Assembly: GCA_036397815.1 (NCBI GenBank)
Contig: DASWIE010000129.1
Coordinates: 1-36,635, forward strand
Origin: DASQFY01 sp036397815
Lineage (GTDB): Bacteria > Chloroflexota > Limnocylindria > QHBO01
Reading direction: 5' to 3'
DNA: 36,635 nt
Under the pieces are notes generated by a model, which was not told the origin of the DNA, ran no database searches, and worked only from the letters and a program-made list of their open reading frames with translations. Position numbers and translations under genes: made by a program. Below are positions 1 to 8,021 of the stretch, piece by piece (position 1 is the stretch's first letter; each line of letters starts with the position of its first letter).

Positions 1-501
1 CAGCGCGCTGGCGATGCTGCCCCTGGTCGCCTTGCTCGCGGTCGTCCTCGGCGCGCCGCCGGCGCTCACGGCGCTCTCGATCGTCATCGGCGCGGCCGCG
101 GCGCTCGTCCAAACGCTCGGCCTCGCGCGCTGGCCGTTCGCCGTTCCGGAGCTGGCGCGCCGCTACGTCGCCGCAGACGGGCCCGATGCTGAGGCCACCC
201 GGCGCATGATCGAGCGACCCTCCATCGCCTGCTGGGTGTGGGCATCGGCGAACACCTCGGGTACCTGCTCACCGGGCTCTGGACCCTGCTGGTCGCGGCC
301 TCGATCCTGTCCACCGCCGTGCTCCCGGGCTGGCTGGGCGTCATCGGTCTCCCGATCGGCGTCGCCCTCCTGATCGGCACCTTCGAGTTCGTGGGGCCCA
401 ACGAGCAGGACGGCTGGCCGCTGGCGGGCACGATCGTGCCGATCGCCTATATCGCCTGGTCGCTCTGGCTCATCGGACTGGGCGTGTTCATCCTCCTCTG
501 A
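1..501 (+). pseudogene. DUF4386-like membrane protein, 5' partial and frameshifted
   Basis: The reading frame is open from base 2 and reads into a hydrophobic protein with two transmembrane stretches, then the family-like segment RWPFAVPELARRYVAADG. Around bases 206-216 the frame breaks: frame 2 gives RRMIE followed by nonsense, while frame 1 from about base 214 resumes with ATLHRLLGVGIGEHLGYLL and runs through three more hydrophobic segments to the TGA at 499-501. The joined product resembles DUF4386 membrane proteins, whose function is unknown, and it precedes a second DUF4386 gene by 41 bases. The break is a net shift of one base, equal to one missing or two extra bases. It could be a real inactivation or a sequencing/assembly error; the tail is too well preserved for an old pseudogene. 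The 5' end lies outside the window. Confidence 0.7.
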
Positions 502-542
502 CGAAGCGCTGCTCGGTTCAGCAAGAAGAAAGGACAATTCGT

Positions 543-1247
543 GTGACAGCCACACCACGGCCGAGCCCCGACATCGCCCAGCCCAGGGTGGCGCTGACGG
601 CCGGCATCGCCCTGCTCCTCATGGCGGTGCTGGCGCCGTTCGCCTACTTCTTCGTCCTGCAGGGCCTCGTCGAGCCAGCCGATGCGGCGGCCACGGTCGA
701 CAACATCACCGCCTCCGAAGGGCTGTTCCGGACCGGGATCGCGGCCTGGCTGGTCATCATCGCGCTGGATATCGTGGTCGCCTGGGCGCTCTACGTCCTG
801 CTGAGACCGGTGAACGAGGCGCTGGCCGTCCTGGTGGCCTGGATGCGGTTGGTCTACACGGCGATCTTTGCGATCGCGGTGGCGAACCTGTTCGACGTCG
901 CGCAGCTGCTGGGGGGCGCCGAGCGCTCGGCCTTTGGGCCAGAGCAGCTCCAGGCGCAGGTGATGTCCTCCATCGCCTCGTTCGAGAATGGCTGGGACAT
1001 CGGCCTGGCAATCTTCGGTCTCCACCTTCTGGGGCTCGGAGTCCTGCTCTTCGGGCCGACCGTCTTCTCCAGGGTTCTCGGCGCCCTCGTGATGGTTGCG
1101 GGCGGCGGATACCTCGCCGACTCGCTGGGTGAGATCCTGGTCCCCGGCTACGCCGTGAGCCTGGCGGTCTTCACGTTCGTGGGCGAGGTGCTGCTCATCG
1201 GCTGGCTCTTCTGGGTCGCCATCAAGGGATTCCGATCCGGTTCCTAG
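543..1247 (+). CDS. DUF4386 family integral membrane protein
   Basis: The 234-residue product is almost wholly hydrophobic, with about six transmembrane helices starting near residues 17, 63, 95, 151, 178 and 208. The sequence VALTAGIALLLMAVLAPFAY, the internal TASEGLFRTGIAAWL and the AQLLGG and NGWDIGL segments are those I associate with DUF4386. The function of this family is not known; no catalytic residues stand out. The start is GTG at 543, chosen because an AGAAAGGA ribosome binding site lies at 526-533 with good spacing; the GTG two bases earlier meets a stop at once. It sits 41 bases after a frameshifted relative, so the two are probably a co-transcribed tandem pair, and its stop faces the hydrolase-like gene on the other strand. 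The family call is fairly sure; the role is unknown. Confidence 0.85.
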   Translation: MTATPRPSPDIAQPRVALTAGIALLLMAVLAPFAYFFVLQGLVEPADAAATVDNITASEGLFRTGIAAWLVIIALDIVVAWALYVLLRPVNEALAVLVAWMRLVYTAIFAIAVANLFDVAQLLGGAERSAFGPEQLQAQVMSSIASFENGWDIGLAIFGLHLLGLGVLLFGPTVFSRVLGALVMVAGGGYLADSLGEILVPGYAVSLAVFTFVGEVLLIGWLFWVAIKGFRSGS

Positions 1248-1385
1248 AGCCCAATCGACGACCCGATGACCGACAGCTGCGGCGCGCGCGGGTGCGCTCG
1301 ACGGGGCGTGGCTGCAGCGATCGAGGCCTCAAGGCCAGGCAGGCGGGGTCGACTCGAAGCGAAGGCGCCGCGGACGAGACTCGGG

Positions 1386-2252
1386 CTAACGAGCAGCTCC
1401 GGCTCCGGCGCTGGCCAGGGCGGCGGTCATCGAGTGCCGCCGCTCCTCCAGCCAGCCGAGCACCGAGCCGGCGACCTGCGGCCACGTCTCCGAGCCCATC
1501 ACCAGCCCGAAGTGCGAGGCCGACGGGAAGTACTCGTAGGTGGCTCCCAGCAGGTCGGCCGTGCGGCGTGCCTCGGTCGGGTGGATCACGTCGTCCAGCC
1601 CGGCGCCGATCACCAGCGATGGCACGTCGATTCGCGAGCTGTCGACCGGTACGCCGCGCATCCGCTCGCGGCGTGCGCTCCCCGACTCCCGGGCGCCGTC
1701 CAGCATTTCCTGCATCTTCTCCAGCTCGTCGTCGGTCATGTCCGGCATCGTTTCGCGCAGCCGGTCCCACGGCTGGATCCAGCCCCACCACCGCGCGTCG
1801 TAGATCGGCGGCACGTCGCGCAGCTCGTGCTCGCTGGGACGTCGCGGCAGCGCCGCCGCGGGCGGTGACGGCGCGAGCAGGACGAGGCCCAGGACGCGGC
1901 TGCGCTCGGCGTGCAGCATCGAGGCCAGCGCACCGATCCCCCACCCGATGAGCACCGGCGGCCGGCCCAGCTGGCGGACCGCCACGCCAATGTCGTTGGC
2001 GTAGTCGCGCATCGTCACCTCGCCGAGATCGGCAACGTCGGAGGTGTAGTGGCCGCGCAGGTTCATGGCATGCGCCTCCCAGCCGCGCTCGGCGAAGTAG
2101 GCGCCGAAGCCGGCCCACATCCACGACCCGCCCAACGCGCCGTGGACCAGCAGCAGCGGTGGCTTGCGGCTCCGCCGCTCGGGTTGCTGGGTCTCGACGT
2201 AGATCCCCTCCGGTTCGATGTAGACCTCGTCGCGCTTGATCGCCTGCACCAC
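1386..2252 (-). CDS. Alpha/beta-hydrolase-fold protein lacking the nucleophile serine
   Basis: The 288-residue protein has the alpha/beta hydrolase layout. LLLVHGALGG near residues 33-42 provides the oxyanion HG, NLRGH is near 64-68, a nucleophile elbow is near 103-107, a candidate acid lies in GAGLDDVIHP and a candidate histidine in SASHFG near the C-terminus. The elbow reads GWGIG instead of G-x-S-x-G, so residue 105 is glycine (codon GGG) where the catalytic serine should be. The protein is therefore probably not a conventional esterase or lipase. It may bind ligand without hydrolysis, or act like the cofactor-independent members that do not need the serine. The start is GTG, preceded by a strong GGAGGAGTGA that overlaps the stop of the upstream DUF1015 gene, so the two genes are translationally coupled. 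The natural ligand is unknown. Confidence 0.85.
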   Translation of the reverse strand: MVQAIKRDEVYIEPEGIYVETQQPERRSRKPPLLLVHGALGGSWMWAGFGAYFAERGWEAHAMNLRGHYTSDVADLGEVTMRDYANDIGVAVRQLGRPPVLIGWGIGALASMLHAERSRVLGLVLLAPSPPAAALPRRPSEHELRDVPPIYDARWWGWIQPWDRLRETMPDMTDDELEKMQEMLDGARESGSARRERMRGVPVDSSRIDVPSLVIGAGLDDVIHPTEARRTADLLGATYEYFPSASHFGLVMGSETWPQVAGSVLGWLEERRHSMTAALASAGAGAAR

Positions 2253-2259
2253 GTGCGGA

Positions 2260-3528
2260 TCACTCCTCCAGTGGGTTGAAGACCATGCCGGTCAGCAGCT
2301 TCGGGTAGAAGTAGGTCGACTTCTGGGGCATCACGTCCCCCGCGCTCGCCACGGCGGCAAGCTGAGCGAGCCGGGTGGGACGCACGAGAATCGCGGCCTG
2401 CGCCTCGCCACGTGCCACCGCGGCGCGGGCCTCGGCCTCGCTCCTAGTGTAGGCGAGCCATCCGCCGGCGGCGACCTTGGCCTCGTCGATCCCCAGCCGG
2501 TCGGCGAGGACCGTCGCGTGCAGCTCCGACAGGTCCAGGCCGCGGACCGCCGGGCCTCCGGGCTCGCTCTGCATCCGGTCGGCGATCGCCGGTGCGTCAC
2601 CGACCAGCAGGTGAGCCTCGTCGTCGGGCAGGACCAGGCCAAAGGCCGGCGCGTCGCCCCCCGAAAACGAATCGAGCTGGCCGACGAGCTCGGCCGGGGT
2701 GGTCGGGATCGCCCTCCAGAGCGGACCCGGATCGGCCACCAGGGCACGGAGCGCCTCGAGATTGGCCCGCAGGATGAGCCGATGGGTCGGCAGGATCTCG
2801 AGCTCGTCGGCCTCTCCGTTGACCAGCACGGCCATGATCCAGTCGGCCGCCAGGGCGCCGGGCGGCGCATCGGTCCAACGGGAGTCAGACCGCATCTCCG
2901 CCTGGTAGGTGAGGGCCGTCTCGTAGCGGTGGTGCCCATCGGCAAGGAAGAGGCGTTGCCGCGACAGGTATTCGGTGAGCCGGTCGTCCGGCTCGGTCGC
3001 GACGAGCACGTGCAGGATGGCATCCCCGTCTCGGGCCTGCCACTGCTCAGGCCCCGCCATCGGGCCGGGAACCCCGGAGCTATCGAAATAGACGGCCAGG
3101 ATGGGCGACACCTGGGTGCGGGTTGCGCGCAGGTGGGCCAGGCGATCGGCCTTCGGGCCGGCCATGGTGTGCTCGTGGGCGCGCACTTCGCCGCCCAGCG
3201 GCTGCAGGAGGACGCGCGCCAGGACGCCGTGCACCACCAGGTCATCCGGGCGCCGCGAGGTGCCGTGGACGTAGTGATAGACCGATGGCTCACCGCGCAG
3301 CACGATCGTGCCGTCGCCGCGCCACGCGGCCAGCGTCGCCGCCGCGGCGGCGTGGGGATCGGGGTCCGGCGGCAGCTCCAGGCGGACGGCGTTGCGCTCG
3401 TGCCGTGCCAGCAGCTCGGCCTGCTGCGCCGGGGTGATCACGTCATACGGCGGACAGACGAGGTCGGTCAGGTCCGGGTACCGATCCAGCGCGTAGCCGA
3501 GCCCGCGGAACGGGCGCACCAGGGGCAT
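2260..3528 (-). CDS. DUF1015 family protein
   Basis: The 422-residue protein is full length for DUF1015 (sometimes called SHGP-type, after a short motif). It starts PLVRPFRGLGYALDRYPDL and has the family signature VCPPYDVI near residues 24-31. LADGHHRYETAL in the middle and MPQKSTYFYPKLLTG at the end are also typical, the latter being strongly conserved in the family. The biochemical role is unknown; in other bacteria these genes often lie near serine or amino-acid metabolism genes, which is not the case here. There are no membrane segments or signal peptide, so it should be cytoplasmic. The start ATG lies 9 bases after the stop of the histidine kinase, without a clear ribosome binding site, and the gene runs into the hydrolase-like gene with a 7-base gap. 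All three are probably one transcript. Confidence 0.9.
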   Translation of the reverse strand: MPLVRPFRGLGYALDRYPDLTDLVCPPYDVITPAQQAELLARHERNAVRLELPPDPDPHAAAAATLAAWRGDGTIVLRGEPSVYHYVHGTSRRPDDLVVHGVLARVLLQPLGGEVRAHEHTMAGPKADRLAHLRATRTQVSPILAVYFDSSGVPGPMAGPEQWQARDGDAILHVLVATEPDDRLTEYLSRQRLFLADGHHRYETALTYQAEMRSDSRWTDAPPGALAADWIMAVLVNGEADELEILPTHRLILRANLEALRALVADPGPLWRAIPTTPAELVGQLDSFSGGDAPAFGLVLPDDEAHLLVGDAPAIADRMQSEPGGPAVRGLDLSELHATVLADRLGIDEAKVAAGGWLAYTRSEAEARAAVARGEAQAAILVRPTRLAQLAAVASAGDVMPQKSTYFYPKLLTGMVFNPLEE

Positions 3529-3534
3529 CTGCCG

Positions 3535-3540
3535 AGTCTA
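3535..3540 (-). promoter_or_regulatory. Possible -10 element for leaderless DUF1015 transcript
   Basis: On the minus strand the hexamer TAGACT is followed by exactly six bases and then the DUF1015 ATG, the spacing expected for a TANNNT-type promoter that starts transcription at the first codon. No ribosome binding site precedes the gene, which fits. Against it, the TAG of the hexamer is also the stop codon of the histidine kinase and no -35 match is visible, so chance is a real alternative. Confidence 0.3.
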
Positions 3541-5445
3541 GCCTCGGCGAATCATGAACGCTGGCGGCGCGTCGGCGTCGGGCAGCCGGGCCCGCGCGAC
3601 CGCGCGCCGCGGCAGCTGCACCCGGATCAGCGTGCCCTGCCCGGCCTCGCGGTTGGGCTCGGCGCGGATCTCGCCACCGTGCGCCTCGACGATGGCGTGG
3701 GTGATGTACAGGCCCAGCCCCAGGCCGCCGAAATGGCGGCCACTCGAGTCGCCCTCCGCCTGGAAGAAGCGCTCGAAGACGTGGTCGGCCAGCTCGGCCG
3801 GGATGCCGACCCCCGTGTCGGAGATGGTCAGCTCCACCCCGTTGCCGTACGGGCTGGCGCGCACGATCAGCGGCCCGCCCTCCGGGGAGTACTTCACCGC
3901 GTTGTCGAGCAGGTTGGTCAGCACCTGGCCGATGCGATCGCGGTCCGCCTCGAGCGGCAGCGACTCCGAGACCTCCACCGTCACGCGCCGCTCCGGGTGC
4001 TCGCGCTCGGTGCGCGCCGCCGCCTCGCGCAGCTCCTCGGCCAGGTCCAGCTCCTCCGGCTCGATGCTCACCCCTCCGCGGCGGTCGATGCGGCTGACGT
4101 CCAGCAGGTCGTCGACCAGCCGGCGCATGCGGTCCACCTGGCTGCGGATGACGCGCATCTGGGACATCTCCTTCGTCCCGGACCCCGCGCCGCGCAGGCG
4201 CGCCTCGAGCAGCTGCGAGTAGCCCTGGATGCTGGTCAGCGGCGTTCGCAGCTCGTGGGACACGATCGAGAGGAACTCATCCTTGATTCGCTGCGCCTGC
4301 TGCTCGCGCGTCACCTGCTCCTGGAGGTCCGCCCACAGGGCGGCGTTCTCCAGCGCCGGGCCGGCCCGCTCGGCGATCGCGGCGGCCAGTCGCGCCTCCC
4401 CATCGCCGAAAAGTGGGCTGTCGGTGGTGGCCGAGGCGAGCACGCCTCGCACCGCTCCGCGCGAGACGATCGGCACCGCCAGGACCGAGCGCAGCTCGAG
4501 CGCCACCACCGCGTCCGGGTCGCCCGGATGCGACGGTGGAGGCTCGTCGCCACCGACCACCACCGGCGTGACGGTGGCCGCCGCCGCGCCGGCGATCCCC
4601 TCTCCGATGCGCAGCTGGCGCGCGGCCAGGTGCGCGCGCAGCCGCTCAGCCAGCTCGGGGGATCGGCCGCCGGCGCCCGCCATGACCAGCCGAGAATCCG
4701 AGCCGTCGTCACCGGGCTCGGCGACGAGCAGCCAGGTCACGTCACCGAGCAGCGGCGCCGCCGCGCGCACGATCGCGTCGACGGTTGCCCCTCGATCGAG
4801 CGAGCTTCCGAAGTCACGGGCCATCTGGCTCAGCAGCTCGGCCTCGCGCGTGCGCGCGCGCTCGCGCTCCTCTTCGGCCAGGCGCGCTTGCAGGCGGGCG
4901 TTCTCCGCGGCGCGGCCGATCACGACCCGGGCGAACAGCCCAGCGGCCAGCCCGATGCCGAGGAGGTAGCCGAGTCGTATCGGTAGCAGGTCGCGCACTG
5001 GCGTGCCCTCGGCGGCCACGAGCAGGACCACCGACGCGTACATGAACGACACGACCAGGGACGCCCAGACCGATGCGCCGAGCCCGAAGCGAAGGGCCAC
5101 CCCCAGCACGACCGGCCAATAGAAGAGATAGGCGTCAAGCGCGTCGGGCTCAGCGTAGATGGCGAGCGTGACGACGGCCATGTCGAGCGCAGTGGCCACG
5201 ATCCCGACCTCCCGAGCGGGGAAGCGGCCGACAGCAAGCAGGATCGCGAGGCTGTAGACCGCAGTCGCCGCCGCCAGGCCCAGCAGCCAGGCAAACGAGC
5301 TGAGCTGATCGCGAAAGAGGACGATGGCCACGACCGACGCCGCCACGATCGCCAGGCGAGCCACCGCCAGCTGCCGCTCCTGGACGCGCATCTGGCGCTC
5401 CAGGTGGCTCTCGAGGTCGGGGAGGCGAAGCCCCGGCGGATCCAT
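3538..5445 (-). CDS. Membrane sensor histidine kinase with GAF-like domain
   Basis: About 635 residues. The first 30 residues are charged; five or six transmembrane helices follow to about residue 155, then a short coiled coil (LQARLAEEERERARTREAEL) and a GAF-like domain to about residue 345. The transmitter domain is complete: H-box SHELRTPL with the phosphorylated histidine near residue 397, N-box NLLDNAVKYSP near 512, G1 box DTGVGIP near 541 and G2 box GGLGLGLYI near 575. It should autophosphorylate in response to a membrane or cytoplasmic signal and pass the phosphate to a response regulator, which is not encoded in this window. The frame is open 93 bases further upstream, but I prefer ATG at 5445: GAGGA lies about 10 bases ahead of it, and a -10-like TATAGT lies about 40 bases upstream. 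It is divergent from the MoxR-VWA locus and may regulate it. Confidence 0.9.
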   Translation of the reverse strand: MDPPGLRLPDLESHLERQMRVQERQLAVARLAIVAASVVAIVLFRDQLSSFAWLLGLAAATAVYSLAILLAVGRFPAREVGIVATALDMAVVTLAIYAEPDALDAYLFYWPVVLGVALRFGLGASVWASLVVSFMYASVVLLVAAEGTPVRDLLPIRLGYLLGIGLAAGLFARVVIGRAAENARLQARLAEEERERARTREAELLSQMARDFGSSLDRGATVDAIVRAAAPLLGDVTWLLVAEPGDDGSDSRLVMAGAGGRSPELAERLRAHLAARQLRIGEGIAGAAAATVTPVVVGGDEPPPSHPGDPDAVVALELRSVLAVPIVSRGAVRGVLASATTDSPLFGDGEARLAAAIAERAGPALENAALWADLQEQVTREQQAQRIKDEFLSIVSHELRTPLTSIQGYSQLLEARLRGAGSGTKEMSQMRVIRSQVDRMRRLVDDLLDVSRIDRRGGVSIEPEELDLAEELREAAARTEREHPERRVTVEVSESLPLEADRDRIGQVLTNLLDNAVKYSPEGGPLIVRASPYGNGVELTISDTGVGIPAELADHVFERFFQAEGDSSGRHFGGLGLGLYITHAIVEAHGGEIRAEPNREAGQGTLIRVQLPRRAVARARLPDADAPPAFMIRRG

Positions 5446-5485
5446 CGGCAGCGCGGTCCTCGCCGGCACGGGGGTGGGCGGCCCG

Positions 5486-5491
5486 ACTATA
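5486..5491 (-). promoter_or_regulatory. Candidate -10 element of the histidine kinase gene
   Basis: The minus strand reads TATAGT, five of six matches to the sigma-70 -10 consensus, about 40 bases before the ATG chosen at 5445 and in the only intergenic stretch available. No convincing -35 hexamer lies 16-18 bases further out. Its position supports the shorter of the two possible start codons. Confidence 0.4.
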
Positions 5492-5513
5492 GCATCGGCC
5501 TCCGAGGCGGCCC

Positions 5514-5519
5514 TACACT
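5514..5519 (+). promoter_or_regulatory. Candidate -10 element of the MoxR-VWA locus
   Basis: TACACT lies in the 155-base divergent interval, with a predicted transcription start near 5526 and thus a leader of about 75 bases before the ATG at 5601. No -35 match is apparent. It is close to, but on the opposite strand from, the kinase TATAGT, so a single regulator bound here could affect both directions. Confidence 0.3.
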
Positions 5520-5600
5520 GGCCGCCGAAGGGCTGCAACCGAGCGGGGGTCGATTGCGTCTACGGAAGGCAACCGCCGCTCCGCCATGCCACGAGGGCTG

Positions 5601-8018
5601 ATGACGCACCGATCCCGAGCCGCGTCCCGCGTCGCCGCCGCGATTCTCCTGGGGGCGACCCTGCTCGCCGCCGCGGCCGGCAGCGTGGTCGCGGCCGACT
5701 CGATCACGATCCAGGCGCGGGCCCTGGTGGGGGCCCGTTTCGAGCCGGGCGGCTGGGCGGTGCTGTCGGTCAGCCTCGCCAACGACGGCGCACCGGTCAC
5801 CGGCTATCTCGCGGCCGAAAGCGAGGACGGCACGGTGCGCCGCTTCGTGGAGCTGCCTGCCGGTTCACGCAAGGAGGTGACGCTCTACGTACGGCCCGCC
5901 TCGTTCGCGCGCGCGATCGCGGTGCGCTTTGAGTCGTCAGACGGCACGGAGCCTGCCGCGGAGGCCGAGGTGCGCGTCCTGGAGCGCACGACCGGCCACG
6001 TGGCAGTGGTCGGCGACGGCGGAGGGAACCTTCGCCCGCAACTGATCGCGCGCGCCACCGGCCTGCCAGATCCGATCCCGATGACTGCTTCCGATCTGCC
6101 GGACCGGCCGGAGCCGCTGCGTGGCATCGAGACCATCGTCTGGGCCGCCGACTCGAGTGGCCTGCGTGAGGCGCAGCGGCGGAGTCTGGAGCGCTGGATC
6201 GCCGCCGGTGGGCAGCTGGTCGTGCTGGGCGGCCCGGACTGGCAAGCACGCGCCGCCGGATTCGGGACGCTGCTGCCCGTGGACGACCTGGCCGCGGTCG
6301 ACGACGCTTCGCTCGCTCCCCTGGCCGACTGGATCGGCAGCGCCCCACCCGCCGGCGTGACTACCTTGACTGCATCGGTCGGCACGCTGCGCGACGGCGC
6401 GGTGGCGCTGGCCAGCTCGGACGACGGAGCCGTCTTCGCGGCCATTTCACGCGGAGCCGGCCGGGTCGCATGGCTGGGCTTCGACCTGGCGACCGAGCCC
6501 TTTCGCGCCTGGCCCGGGGCCGCGGTCCTCTGGACCCGCCTGGTGCCGGACGACCGGCTCGCCCAGCAGATGTTCGGGCCGGGCCCGATGGAGGAGGAGA
6601 CCGCCAGCATGATGACGCAGGTGCTCTCCAACCTACCGTCGCTGGAAGTGCCACCCGCGGAGCTGTTGGTGGCCGTCATCATCGGATACATCCTGCTCAT
6701 CGGGCCAGTCAGCTACGTCGTCCTGCGTCGCCTCGATCGACGGGAGCTGGCGTGGGTAACCGCCCCGGTCCTGGTTCTCGTCTTTTCCGCGGCGTCGTAC
6801 GGCATCGGCGCTTCGATGAAGGGCAGCGACATCATCGTGAACGAGGTCGCGGTCGTGCGCTCGACCCCGGGCGGCACAGCGGCATCCGTCTCGACCTACG
6901 CCGGCATCTTCTCGCCCAACCGCAGCACGTATGACCTGACCGTGCAGGGAGACGCTCTGTTTTCAGCATTGCGCAACACGGCCTTCGACGGCGGGATTGG
7001 GCCCGCCCCAACCTACGCCACCGAGGAGGGCGATCCCTCGCACCTGCGCGGGCTCTCGGTCAGCGTTTTCGGCATCCAGGCCGTCCGCGCCGATACGGTG
7101 GTGCCGTACGTGCCTGCGCTCCACGTTGATTGGTCGTTCGGGACCGGGCTGATCGAGGGCACGGTGACGAACGAGGGATTGGCCAGTGTGGAGGACGTGG
7201 CGGTCATCAGCCAGGGCGGCGGCGTGATGGTCGGCACGCTCGAGCCAGGCGCCAGCAAGGCGTTCTCGCTGTCGATGCGGAACATGAATGGCTCACCCGC
7301 ATCGGACACGGTGTACGGCTTTGCCAATTTCGACACGTCATCCCCTGCGCAGCGTCAGGTCCAGGTCCGGCGCCAGGTGATCGACTCGCTGGTTGGTTAT
7401 GGCGGCGGCTGGCCAGGCCGGCTCGGTGGCGCTGGCGGCGGGATCGACAAGGGCCCCTTCGTGATCGGCTGGCGCACCGATCACTCCCCGATGCCGGTCC
7501 AGATCGACGGCCACGAGGCACAGCGCTACGCACAGTCGGTCGAGGTACTCTCCGGCAGCCCACGTCTTGGTCCGGGCGCGGTGTCGCTCGATCCGGTCCA
7601 GATGACGACCCAACTGATTTCGACTGCTGGCGATGCCAGCGAGAGCGAGCCAGGCTACGTGACCTTGGCCAATGGAGAGGTCGTCTTCCAGGTCAGCCTG
7701 CCACTCGAAGCAGTCAGCCTGGCCCCCTCCAAGGTGACCCTCATCGCCGGCAGCGACCCGGGCTCGATCTTCTTCAACCAGGGCAACGTGGGTTCGTTCA
7801 CCCCGCCCGGCTTCAGGATGTCGGCCTTCGACACGGTCGCGCAGGTTTGGGAGGATGTGGGCGACCTGTCGCAGCACGGCCGATTCGAGCTACAGGACCC
7901 TGCGCGCTTCCTGGATCGGGCTGGTCGCATCGAGGTCCGTATCAGCGCCTCGCGGGTGCCCGACGAGTTCGGCCAGATCTCCGTCTTCGCGGGTGCCGCG
8001 GTGGAAGGAGTTATCTGA
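5601..8018 (+). CDS. Large secreted/membrane protein with GATase-like domain
   Basis: About 805 residues with an N-terminal signal peptide (basic MTHRSR, then an Ala/Leu-rich core ending VVAADS). A beta-rich extracytoplasmic part follows, then a Rossmann-like region near residues 130-260. In that region GIETIVWAADSSGLREAQ and GGQLVVLGGPDWQ look like a class I glutamine-amidotransferase fold without its catalytic cysteine. Two transmembrane helices follow, near residues 353-375 (ELLVAVIIGYILLIGPVSYV) and 385-406, then a second long beta-rich region of about 400 residues. I know no experimentally studied relative; similar proteins occur beside ABC-2 transporter genes. The start at 5601 is preferred over the in-frame ATG at 5586 because GAGGG lies just before it. 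It is the first gene of the run and ends 3 bases before the ABC ATPase, which suggests it is the extracellular partner of that transporter. Confidence 0.75.
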   Translation: MTHRSRAASRVAAAILLGATLLAAAAGSVVAADSITIQARALVGARFEPGGWAVLSVSLANDGAPVTGYLAAESEDGTVRRFVELPAGSRKEVTLYVRPASFARAIAVRFESSDGTEPAAEAEVRVLERTTGHVAVVGDGGGNLRPQLIARATGLPDPIPMTASDLPDRPEPLRGIETIVWAADSSGLREAQRRSLERWIAAGGQLVVLGGPDWQARAAGFGTLLPVDDLAAVDDASLAPLADWIGSAPPAGVTTLTASVGTLRDGAVALASSDDGAVFAAISRGAGRVAWLGFDLATEPFRAWPGAAVLWTRLVPDDRLAQQMFGPGPMEEETASMMTQVLSNLPSLEVPPAELLVAVIIGYILLIGPVSYVVLRRLDRRELAWVTAPVLVLVFSAASYGIGASMKGSDIIVNEVAVVRSTPGGTAASVSTYAGIFSPNRSTYDLTVQGDALFSALRNTAFDGGIGPAPTYATEEGDPSHLRGLSVSVFGIQAVRADTVVPYVPALHVDWSFGTGLIEGTVTNEGLASVEDVAVISQGGGVMVGTLEPGASKAFSLSMRNMNGSPASDTVYGFANFDTSSPAQRQVQVRRQVIDSLVGYGGGWPGRLGGAGGGIDKGPFVIGWRTDHSPMPVQIDGHEAQRYAQSVEVLSGSPRLGPGAVSLDPVQMTTQLISTAGDASESEPGYVTLANGEVVFQVSLPLEAVSLAPSKVTLIAGSDPGSIFFNQGNVGSFTPPGFRMSAFDTVAQVWEDVGDLSQHGRFELQDPARFLDRAGRIEVRISASRVPDEFGQISVFAGAAVEGVI

Positions 8019-8021
8019 CTG

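Noticed and set aside
1248..1385. GGCCT-CA-AGGCC near 1325 as a terminator
   Set aside because: Five pairs around a two-base loop without a T-run is too weak to call.
2236..4986. Very long plus-strand frame (916 codons) opposite DUF1015 and the kinase
   Set aside because: It is antisense to two clear genes with full family motifs. Its product is Arg/Gln/His-rich with no domain pattern, as expected from a shadow frame in GC-rich DNA.
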